Assembly: GCA_050256015.1 (NCBI GenBank)
Contig: JBFWIL010000071.1
Location: 1 to 11,561, forward strand
Reading direction: 5' to 3'
DNA from: JBFWIL01 sp050256015
Lineage (GTDB): Bacteria; Bacteroidota; Bacteroidia; Bacteroidales; Prolixibacteraceae
DNA length: 11,561 nt
Shown: one piece after another, positions 5,650-11,561 of the stretch
Position numbering within the stretch: the stretch's first letter is position 1
Layout of the letters: every line of letters starts with the position of its first letter
Notes under the pieces: generated by a model
Told to the model about the DNA's origin: nothing
The model's database searches: none
The model's input: the letters and a program-made list of their open reading frames with translations, nothing else
Program-made: the position numbers and the translations under genes

Positions 5650-7884
5650 TCAGCGTTTTATGGAAAAAGGAAGCCGCAGACTCAAACTGATATTCCGGCC
5701 CTGATTGCAGTAATCCGTTGATTTCAGCGTAGACAGATGATCCATGTATTTTTTGTCAAAAAGATTAGTGGCGGTCAGGGCAATTTCTACCGGCTGCTTT
5801 CCGGCCTGCAGGCTGGCTTTGCATCCGGCATGAATAACGGTATAACCGTCTGTAGCCGTTTCATCGGCTGAAGGATGGTCCTGTTTTAGTGCGCTTAGCG
5901 CAGAAACCCAAATTGAAGGGCTTTGTAAAAAACCCAGTTTGTCTTTTTCGGCCCGGATTTCATAGCGAAATTTCCCGGCGGGGATAAAGGGCAGGTAGTT
6001 CCCCTCATTCTTTTTGCCGGTTACCGATGAATAGCTTCCTTCCATGTGAAGCCAGGGCAGGCTGACCGGATGAAAGTGGATACCGGCTTCTCCTCCGTAA
6101 AGCCTGGCATTGGCCTGGGAATACCGGTAGATGGGCATTCCCGAATTGTTTGTTTCTGAAGTAGGGGCCAGATGGATATAATCGCTGATGTGATTGTAAA
6201 AACCAGCCAGGTCTAAAGACAGGTATTTCCCGTGATAATGCAGGCTGGCGTCAGCTTCCAAGGCATCCTCCGGATCAAGATCTGAATTTCCGAGTTCATA
6301 CCGGTTGCCGTGAGCTCCGTTTGCGGTAAGCTCTGAGAGGTTGGGTACCCGGTAGGCTTTGGCCAGGTTGCCTCGTAACAGCAGCCGTTCATTCATGTAG
6401 AAGGTTGCACCCAGTGATCCGCTCAGACTGGAATAGTCTTTCGAAACCGGGGTGTGATAGGAATCGGTTCCTTCCGTTCCCATGGCGAAAGTCTTTGTAT
6501 TGTATATATCAAAACGCAGTCCGCCCTGTAGTTTTAGTTTTTCCAGAACGGTATACCGGGCCAGTCCCAATATGCCGAAATTATTTACATCCGCATCGGG
6601 CAGAAACTGGTCATCCCGGTCGTTGTGGTTCCTGTTGGTTTGGCTCATGCCCTGGAAGCCCAGCAGATACTCGGAGTTATGGCCAGAAGGGAAATACAGT
6701 TTTGAATCGTAGGTAAAGGTGTGCAGGTTCATCTCTACTGAAGGGACGCTTAAGGTTTTCTCCAGCTTGCGTTGGGCCGACTGATAGGCCAGATTGGTTT
6801 CCCAGCGGAAAAGTCCCATATAAAGCTTGTTCTGGAGAGAAATCAGGTGGTGGTCCAAATCCTGGTACCAGATCCTGTTTTTACGGCCTTGACTGGTAAT
6901 CAGCGATTGAACGGTTCCGTTGGTCATGCCGAGTTTCTGGCAGAAGTAATCATACAGGATTTTAAAGGTTCCCGATTTTCCTGTGTAACCGGCATTTGAG
7001 CTGAGTGACCACTGATTGAAACGGGAGTTGGGCACAAAGTCCCCGCCTCCCTGTTTGTAGTCGGCGTGGGTTTTTTCGTTTACCCGAATCCCGGCAAAGA
7101 GATGCTTCGAGGTGCCTTTCAGTCCCAGGCTGTTACTCATGCCGTTGGTGTTGGAATAGAGCTGAGTCCGGAAATCGCCGCTTACGGTTCCTGTAACAGC
7201 CGGACGCGATTTAATAAAATTCAGCACCCCGCCAATGGCATCAGACCCGTATAGCAAGGAGGCCGGACCTTTGATAATTTCCACCCGGTCTATTCCGTTG
7301 TCGTCAATTCCCAGCGGATGGTTTTCGCTAAACTGATAGTTCTCGATACGGACTCCGTTGTTCAGTACCAGAATGTCGTTCATGGAAAGCCCCCGGATAA
7401 CTGGTTTGGAAATTCCCTGACCTTTTGCAATCATGTCAACGCCGGGTACTCTGGTGATTGATTCCATGACATTTGGGCTTCCTGATGCTGCAATTTCCGT
7501 GCTTTTCAGTACCTCAATTTTGACGGCGTTTTCATGTTGGGAAGTTACCAGACCTCCCGAGACCACTACTTCCTGTGATTCGATCACGGCTTCCGAAAGG
7601 GACACGTTTAGCCGGTTGGTTCCGTTGTGGATAGATATATTTTTTACCAGGGTGTTGTAGCCGATGCTGGAAAACTGGATTTTTATGTTTCCCTTTGGCA
7701 GCTTTTCAATCAGGTATTCACCTTTGTCCGAGCTGACGGTACCTTTGTTCAGATCTGGCAGGTAGACCGAGATTCCAGGGAGGGGATTTCCTGCTTTATC
7801 CGTTATTTTCCCCTCCAGTTGTGTTTGTGCGTTCAGGACATGAAAAGACACAACCATGACGCATATCATGAATATTCGTTTCAT
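5650..7884 (-). CDS. TonB-dependent outer-membrane receptor with carboxypeptidase-D-like N-terminal domain
   Basis: The 744-residue protein is a full-length TonB-dependent receptor, an outer-membrane beta-barrel that imports chelated metals, cofactors or other scarce ligands. A signal peptide (residues 1-20, ending VLNAQ) is followed by a carboxypeptidase-regulatory-like beta domain (about 22-104: LEGKITDKAGNPLPGISVYL... to LSEAV), the hallmark Bacteroidota extension. A short QEVVVSGG stretch comes next. The plug (about 115-226) has the motifs VPGVD, KPVIRGLS, VEIIKGPASLLYGSDAIGGV and LNFI. The rest is barrel, with conserved late motifs RVPNLSEL and NLFDKKYMDH, ending LRLPFSIKR. No SusD partner is adjacent, so glycan uptake is unlikely. 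It lies 42 bp after the His/Cys-rich gene and near a zinc-type exporter, which makes a metal or metal-chelate substrate the best inference. Confidence 0.95.
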   Translation of the reverse strand: MKRIFMICVMVVSFHVLNAQTQLEGKITDKAGNPLPGISVYLPDLNKGTVSSDKGEYLIEKLPKGNIKIQFSSIGYNTLVKNISIHNGTNRLNVSLSEAVIESQEVVVSGGLVTSQHENAVKIEVLKSTEIAASGSPNVMESITRVPGVDMIAKGQGISKPVIRGLSMNDILVLNNGVRIENYQFSENHPLGIDDNGIDRVEIIKGPASLLYGSDAIGGVLNFIKSRPAVTGTVSGDFRTQLYSNTNGMSNSLGLKGTSKHLFAGIRVNEKTHADYKQGGGDFVPNSRFNQWSLSSNAGYTGKSGTFKILYDYFCQKLGMTNGTVQSLITSQGRKNRIWYQDLDHHLISLQNKLYMGLFRWETNLAYQSAQRKLEKTLSVPSVEMNLHTFTYDSKLYFPSGHNSEYLLGFQGMSQTNRNHNDRDDQFLPDADVNNFGILGLARYTVLEKLKLQGGLRFDIYNTKTFAMGTEGTDSYHTPVSKDYSSLSGSLGATFYMNERLLLRGNLAKAYRVPNLSELTANGAHGNRYELGNSDLDPEDALEADASLHYHGKYLSLDLAGFYNHISDYIHLAPTSETNNSGMPIYRYSQANARLYGGEAGIHFHPVSLPWLHMEGSYSSVTGKKNEGNYLPFIPAGKFRYEIRAEKDKLGFLQSPSIWVSALSALKQDHPSADETATDGYTVIHAGCKASLQAGKQPVEIALTATNLFDKKYMDHLSTLKSTDYCNQGRNISLSLRLPFSIKR

Positions 7885-7926
7885 TATTATTACGATTTAT
7901 GAAATGATTTTTCAGGCTTTGTTAGG

Positions 7927-8265
7927 TTAAATAGGTACAGATACATGAAAAACCGGGGGAGCCCGTAATAAAAACGAATGATTGAGTTTTTTGGCAAAGA
8001 AAACGGATTGGTAAAAAATGCGATAACAGACAGTCGCTTTTACCGGTTTGCGATATAGTTCTGCTTTCCTGGAAAAATAAAGAGAGAATTCATAACAGCA
8101 AACCGGACATTTTTTATGTTGTTCGTGAAAATGATGTTCTTGTTTTGCCTTGCATACAAAATGGTCGTGTTTATGGAAAGCACTGTCAGTCAATTTAATA
8201 CCAAAGGGAATTATAAAGATGGCTGTCAGGATAAAGGATATTGTATTTCTTAACTTTCCTGTCAT
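7927..8265 (-). CDS. Small exported or membrane-anchored His/Cys-rich protein, possible metal binder
   Basis: The 112-residue protein has a hydrophobic N-terminal segment (about 8-22, ISFILTAIFIIPFG), either a signal peptide or an anchor. The next part is dense in metal ligands: H31, H33, H35, C38, H44, H45, H47, H50, C53, C56 and C57, including KCPVCC. The remainder is basic and aromatic without a known motif. I do not recognise a named family. The composition and location suggest a periplasmic or outer-face metal-binding or metal-sensing helper for the TonB receptor that starts 42 bp downstream, very likely in the same operon. The start ATG at 8265 has no clear Shine-Dalgarno sequence, as is common here. 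Function is inference from composition and context. Confidence 0.75.
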   Translation of the reverse strand: MTGKLRNTISFILTAIFIIPFGIKLTDSAFHKHDHFVCKAKQEHHFHEQHKKCPVCCYEFSLYFSRKAELYRKPVKATVCYRIFYQSVFFAKKLNHSFLLRAPPVFHVSVPI

Positions 8266-8332
8266 TTGTTGCTTGTTGTTGGCATTTGCCTATGCTGTTG
8301 CAATTTTACAAAAAAGTTTGCTCTTTAACTCT

Positions 8333-8464
8333 TCAGAATTTTAAAAAATCATTGATGCGCAGGCCGTCAGCAGTGCTCCATATAACGATCTGTTTCCCGG
8401 CTTTCAACTCCCGACTTTTTCCGGTATATTGAAAAAATGCTTCGCGTAATTCGAGTTTTGTCAT
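8333..8464 (-). pseudogene. Relic of a second DUF1302-like outer-membrane protein gene
   Basis: A 43-codon minus-strand frame matches an internal part of the outer-membrane protein at the right edge of this window. TKLELREAFFQYT is identical in both. GKQIVIW and ADGLRI are also shared. The match runs from 8348-8461 against 11235-11348 without gaps, with about three quarters of the bases identical by hand alignment. After the aspartate of the RIND/RITD motif the similarity ends and the frame stops with TGA. Upstream of TKLEL no further similarity is visible. The piece lacks signal peptide, start region and nearly all barrel strands, so it is a decayed fragment of a paralogous gene, lying between a small membrane protein gene and the His/Cys-rich gene. 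Confidence 0.85.
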
Positions 8465-8480
8465 TCCTATCCACACCAAC

Positions 8481-8828
8481 TTATTTTATTATTGCATTTG
8501 AAATTAAAGGTGCCACTTTTACGGCAATCAACACAAATATTGCAATAACAAGCGTATCTAAACTTGCTTTAAGGCTGATGCTTTTCATCATTAAGGCACT
8601 TGTCAGGTCAGTTAAAACACAAAACGCAAGAGCCCAGGTTATTCCGAATTTTGAAAAAATCCAGACCATCAGCAATACTAGTGGAATAGCAATAACAGAA
8701 CCCAAAAGGGCTGTTTTCATCAGCGGTAATTCAGCATATTTACAGACTACATGCACCATTCCTGCCATTCGCGGGCAGATAATAAAAAAAGCCAATGCGG
8801 TTGCTGTGAGTAATAATTTGTTCTCCAT
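8481..8828 (-). CDS. Small membrane protein of unknown family, about four helices
   Basis: The 115-residue product is strongly hydrophobic, with about four predicted membrane segments: residues 4-24, 40-58, 63-81 and 88-110. A polar loop with CKYAEL links the first two helices, and KSISLKASLD links the last two. The first helix contains ICPRMAGMVH. I recognise no family. The ATG at 8828 is preceded by an A/T-rich leader without a clear binding site. It lies between two gene relics, the tail of a transporter upstream and the outer-membrane protein piece downstream, and shares their strand. The regular helix pattern supports a real, intact gene; it may be a small subunit or accessory factor of the lost transporter. 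Confidence 0.6.
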   Translation of the reverse strand: MENKLLLTATALAFFIICPRMAGMVHVVCKYAELPLMKTALLGSVIAIPLVLLMVWIFSKFGITWALAFCVLTDLTSALMMKSISLKASLDTLVIAIFVLIAVKVAPLISNAIIK

Positions 8829-8869
8829 TTTATTATTTATTAACTTTCTTTTCCAAAAATTTTAAACCA

Positions 8870-8980
8870 TTAAAACAGTACCGGGGTGACAAACAAATCA
8901 TAAATTAAGGCTGCCAGCATTCCAAATAAAGCCGGAGTCTGAATCTTTAAATGGTTTTTGTAAGGCTTTCCATCCCAGGA
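8870..8980 (-). pseudogene. C-terminal remnant of a polytopic transporter, possibly RND/MMPL
   Basis: A 36-codon frame, bounded upstream by a TAA at 8981-8983 and without a start codon before its middle, reads as the end of a membrane transporter: a hydrophilic WDGKPYKNHLKIQ followed by one helix, TPALFGMLAALIYDLFVTPVLF. The helix with FGML, an ALxxD pattern and a proline-leucine ending resembles the last helix of RND/MMPL exporters (a ...FGLLTALxxLxADLLxxPALL-like pattern). A neighbouring relic of an outer-membrane protein of a type often found beside MMPL pumps fits this. The match is by eye and short, so another permease family remains possible. It begins just after the stop codon of the CDF gene. 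Confidence 0.45.
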
Positions 8981-8989
8981 TTAACCCTT

Positions 8990-9922
8990 TTAGTTATTAA
9001 TTAATTTTTTATTCCCTTCGCAACAATTATAACCTGTTTGAAGGGTGATATGCTTAATCCCGAATTTTTCACGCAATAAATTTTCTACTTTTTCCCTGAC
9101 ATACATCATTTCTACCATATCGATGTTGCTTTTCAGGTTCAGATGTGCTTCAAGATGTATTTGGAAATCATCCAGTTTCCATATATGTACATGATGGATA
9201 TTATCAACTTCTTCCAATTGTTCAACCTGTGTTTTTATTTCTTCAAGATTAATCCCGTCGGGAACTGATTGCATCAGAATGTCAACGGTTTCTTTTACAA
9301 TGCCCCAGGTATGCCATATGATATAAATTCCTACAAAAACGGTGATAAGCGGATCGAGCCAATAGGTGTCAAAAATCCAGATAGCCACCCCGCCAGCAAT
9401 GACGGCAACAGACGAAAGAGTATCGCCCAACAGGTGCATATAGGCTGCTCTTACATTCAGGTTGTGAGCTTTATCTTTATTCAACAGTACTACTGAAATA
9501 AGATTTGCCAGCAATCCGAATACGGCTACGACAAACATCAACCTGCCTTTTATTGGTTCAGGATGGATAAACCGTTGGTATGCCTCGTAAAACAGGAAGA
9601 TACAAATTGCAATGAGTACAATAGCATTAAAAAGTGCTGCCAGTATTTCCACCCGTTTATATCCGAATGTTTTTCGTGTATCAGGCTTTCGTCTGCTTAT
9701 TTTTCCTGCGATGAATGCGATAAATATTGCTGATGAATCGCCCAGGTTATGCAGGGCATCGGATAACAGAGACAAACTGTTGGAAATTATCCCACCGACC
9801 ACCTGGACAATGGTTATGGACAAATTTAACAGGGTAACCCACAGGAGATTTTTCTCATGTAAATCATGCCTGTGATGGTGATGTTCGTGGAGATGATGAT
9901 TATGTGTTGATTTTTTCATCAT
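8990..9922 (-). CDS. Cation diffusion facilitator (CDF) metal efflux transporter, zinc type
   Basis: The 310-residue protein is a full-length CDF transporter of the CzcD/ZitB/ZnT group, which exports Zn(II), and often Co(II) or Cd(II), from the cytoplasm by proton antiport. The N-terminus is a His-rich cytoplasmic tail (ten histidines in the first 22 residues). The six-helix core follows, with the transport site as an HxxxD pair in helix 2 (H58, D62 in ALHNLGD) and in helix 5 (H163, D167 in MHLLGD), the HD-HD set typical of zinc transporters. The C-terminal domain carries IHHVHIW (242-248) and IHLEAHL (255-261), the metal-binding fold of the family. It ends in CCEG, possibly an extra metal ligand. 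It starts at MMKK, with a promoter-like element and an inverted repeat upstream. Confidence 0.93.
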   Translation of the reverse strand: MMKKSTHNHHLHEHHHHRHDLHEKNLLWVTLLNLSITIVQVVGGIISNSLSLLSDALHNLGDSSAIFIAFIAGKISRRKPDTRKTFGYKRVEILAALFNAIVLIAICIFLFYEAYQRFIHPEPIKGRLMFVVAVFGLLANLISVVLLNKDKAHNLNVRAAYMHLLGDTLSSVAVIAGGVAIWIFDTYWLDPLITVFVGIYIIWHTWGIVKETVDILMQSVPDGINLEEIKTQVEQLEEVDNIHHVHIWKLDDFQIHLEAHLNLKSNIDMVEMMYVREKVENLLREKFGIKHITLQTGYNCCEGNKKLINN

Positions 9923-9947
9923 TATTGTTTGTTATATATATCTGATC

Positions 9948-9955
9948 TAAATATA
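9948..9955 (-). promoter_or_regulatory. Possible -7 promoter element for the CDF gene
   Basis: On the minus strand this reads TATATTTA, seven of eight positions of TAnnTTTG, about 26 bases before the ATG at 9922. A TTG lies 15 bases further upstream, shorter than the usual spacing. The position is plausible but the element is weak. Confidence 0.3.
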
Positions 9956-9958
9956 CAT

Positions 9959-9978
9959 AATAATCATCGACAATTATT
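9959..9978. repeat. Inverted repeat upstream of the CDF gene
   Basis: AATAAT and ATTATT are perfect inverted repeats separated by eight bases (CATCGACA). They lie directly upstream of the candidate -7 element, where a metal-responsive repressor such as an ArsR/SmtB-type protein could bind. In such A/T-rich DNA a 6-bp repeat can arise by chance, and no regulator gene is adjacent. Confidence 0.3.
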
Positions 9979-10000
9979 CCCGAAACCAAACGGTTTAATA

Positions 10001-10183
10001 TTATTTAACAGAGAAGACCCCGGGGCCACAACCCGGCTCAATAACAGTATCCCCGCTTTTTAGCCCCAGTGCAGAAAGGACATGTTCCGGTTTTACCAGT
10101 AACCTTAATAATATACAGTCATGCATTATCTTAATACAACGAAACGATATTTTGTATATCAAATTCGACTTTCTTTTATCCAT
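10001..10183 (-). pseudogene. N-terminal fragment of a SAM-dependent methyltransferase
   Basis: The 60-codon frame has a good binding site (AGGAGAT) before its ATG. It encodes a basic N-terminus, MDKRKSNLIYKISFR, then LVKPEHVLSALGLKSGD and motif I of class I methyltransferases, VIEPGCGPGVFSV, where the SAM-binding glycine loop lies. A stop follows directly (K, TAA), in place of the remaining 100 or more residues of such enzymes. None of the downstream frames up to the CDF gene continues the family. The gene was therefore cut after the first third, probably by a deletion. The fragment lies between the outer-membrane protein and the CDF gene. It is a different piece (N-terminal) from the methyltransferase C-terminus at 1312-1527 and the two are not halves of one local gene. 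Confidence 0.65.
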
Positions 10184-10367
10184 TATTTCTATCTCCTATT
10201 CTTTATTAATACAGACTCACATAAAACTAAAAAACGTTTCATTCGTTCTTAGCCACTAAATAAACCGTAGGTGTCAGAAACGATGCCACTGACCAGCGTG
10301 AACGTGCCCTGAAGACTTATAAGGTTCCATAATATTTTTCAGTGTGTTCTGTGTCTTAAGTAGTTAT

Positions 10368-11561
10368 TTAGAAGTTAAACTTTGCCTTCACCCAATATTC
10401 AGAGTTGTCTTTGTAATACGAAAACATTCCTTCATCGCCCCGGAACCAGTCGTAGCCGGCCATTACATGGATTTGGTCGGTTAATGAATAATCGGCATAA
10501 AAACGTGTAAAGGAAGCCTTGTTAATGACATCAATATAGGCATAGGCCGACAGTTTTAACATGCTGTGCAACAATTTCTTCGATACACTCAATGTGGTGT
10601 AGGCAATATCTTTATCGCCGGTCATTGTTTTGTCGTAATTGTTGATGAATTTATGGTAATACTGTACCATAAGCGTCCAGTCGTTTCCCGCGTACCAATC
10701 GATTCCCAACAGAAAATATGTGGCATCCTTTTTTATCATTTCATTATTCGTGACTTCCTGAAGTTCGTTGAAATATTCGGCAATTTCGCCCCTGATTACA
10801 AATTGACCGACGGGTTTGGAAAAATCCATTCCCAGCATTTCAAGCCGTCCGTAATGTGCAGTAAGCAACAGACTATCCGTACTTTGTGGGTATCTGTAAC
10901 TAAAAACAGGCATTTTGTTCCATGTATTCAATGCAGATACAGAAAAATCAATTCCGCTCAGGAAAAATGAAAACCTCCCGCCAAATTCACTGTTCTTTAT
11001 TGTTCTACCGGGAGTGTTGTCCATGTCAGCCTGATACGGCATTTCAAAAGATTGGGTAACTGACCACGGGTTTTCTTCTTCGACAGGCAAGACAAAAAAT
11101 TCGGGAACAGGAACAAAAATCAACTCGAAGTTATAGCTCGGTTTAATATATCTCAGGCGGAAGGCATTTTCCGGAATACGTATATCATCATAATCACGGG
11201 CCAGAAATTCGCTGTAATCCATAGGCGAAACAATATCGGTAATACGCAGGCCGTCGGCAACACCCCAGATAACAATTTGTTTCCCGACTTTAACGTCCCA
11301 ACTATTACTGGTGTATTGAAAAAATGCTTCGCGCAGCTCAAGCTTCGTTTTACTTTCATCCAAACTGTTGTAAACAGAATTGAGCGAAGCAAACATATAC
11401 GATTGCCCCATCGTTGCACTTAATTCAGTACGCAAACGGCTGCGCGAACTCATAAAATCGTTGGGGCTTTGGCTGCGTACAGCGTGATAAGTGTCGGCAA
11501 AACCGCTGAATTTATAGGTTAATTTATCTTGTGCCCAGGCAGCGAAAGAGAGCAGGAATAA
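10368..11561 (-). CDS. DUF1302-like outer-membrane protein, cut by the right window edge
   Basis: The frame is open from the right edge and gives 397 codons, so the ATG at 11453 is not the start. The visible N-terminus is the end of a signal peptide (LFLLSFAAWA, cleavage near AWA-QD), followed by KLTYKFSGFADTYHAV; only a few residues should be missing. A conserved GKQIVIWGVADGLRITDIVSP segment, then a FLARDYDDIRIPE segment and alternating aromatic beta strands follow, ending in YWVKAKFNF with the C-terminal phenylalanine of outer-membrane barrels. This resembles DUF1302 proteins, often found with MMPL/RND exporters; that link is family knowledge, as no intact pump is in the window. A decayed paralogous piece lies at 8333-8464. 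The substrate is unknown. Confidence 0.75.
   Translation of the reverse strand, partial: LFLLSFAAWAQDKLTYKFSGFADTYHAVRSQSPNDFMSSRSRLRTELSATMGQSYMFASLNSVYNSLDESKTKLELREAFFQYTSNSWDVKVGKQIVIWGVADGLRITDIVSPMDYSEFLARDYDDIRIPENAFRLRYIKPSYNFELIFVPVPEFFVLPVEEENPWSVTQSFEMPYQADMDNTPGRTIKNSEFGGRFSFFLSGIDFSVSALNTWNKMPVFSYRYPQSTDSLLLTAHYGRLEMLGMDFSKPVGQFVIRGEIAEYFNELQEVTNNEMIKKDATYFLLGIDWYAGNDWTLMVQYYHKFINNYDKTMTGDKDIAYTTLSVSKKLLHSMLKLSAYAYIDVINKASFTRFYADYSLTDQIHVMAGYDWFRGDEGMFSYYKDNSEYWVKAKFNF

Noticed and set aside
8437..8865. Plus-strand frame of 142 codons over the small membrane protein gene
   Set aside because: The minus-strand frame has a regular four-helix pattern and fits the strand of its neighbours; the plus frame also covers part of the outer-membrane protein relic, so it is best explained as antisense.
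10184..10367. Possible coding relic between the outer-membrane protein and methyltransferase fragment
   Set aside because: Short protein-like stretches appear on both strands (for example NDATDQRERALKTYKVP on plus), but none matches a family I know and both strands cannot be right, so no gene is claimed.
1..11561. CRISPR arrays, tRNA or rRNA genes, intact insertion sequences, defence systems
   Set aside because: No regular spaced repeats, no cloverleaf or rRNA-like sequence, no transposase or integrase frame and no toxin-antitoxin or nuclease gene was seen.

Overview
The window looks like chromosomal DNA of a Bacteroidota, probably a strictly or mostly anaerobic member of the Bacteroidia. 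The evidence is a TonB-dependent receptor with the carboxypeptidase-D-like N-terminal domain typical of this phylum, A/T-rich leaders mostly without a Shine-Dalgarno sequence, and two matches to the TAnnTTTG -7 promoter element. The genus cannot be fixed from this sequence alone. No rRNA, tRNA, CRISPR array or intact insertion sequence was seen.

Left part (1-2517, mainly + strand). A minus-strand gene of unknown function runs off the left edge. Facing away from it is a probable two-gene unit, a DUF134/UPF0251 helix-turn-helix protein and a Dps-type ferritin, closed by a hairpin. Then come a broken methyltransferase C-terminus, a small YkoF/MTH1187-type protein, a CobO-type corrinoid adenosyltransferase and a doubtful small ORF.

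Middle part (2529-5561, minus strand). A RACo-like ferredoxin/ASKHA corrinoid activator lies tail to tail with cobO, which points to corrinoid metabolism. It is followed by an archaeal-type multi-Cys 1-Cys/2-Cys peroxiredoxin and an AhpD-like carboxymuconolactone decarboxylase family protein. With Dps, these give the region an oxidative-stress flavour.

Right part (5650-11561, minus strand). A TonB-dependent receptor sits behind a small exported His/Cys-rich protein, probably in one operon. Upstream are a small four-helix membrane protein, a zinc-type CDF efflux transporter with a His-rich N-terminus, and a DUF1302-like outer-membrane protein cut by the right edge. Three gene relics are scattered among them: a piece of a second copy of the outer-membrane protein, the C-terminal tail of a transporter that resembles an RND/MMPL pump, and the N-terminus of a methyltransferase that stops just after its SAM-binding motif. 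The right part therefore reads as a metal-handling island laid over a decayed exporter locus. I did not find a clear new multi-gene system. The best leads are the His/Cys-rich protein plus TonB receptor pair and the relic exporter unit.
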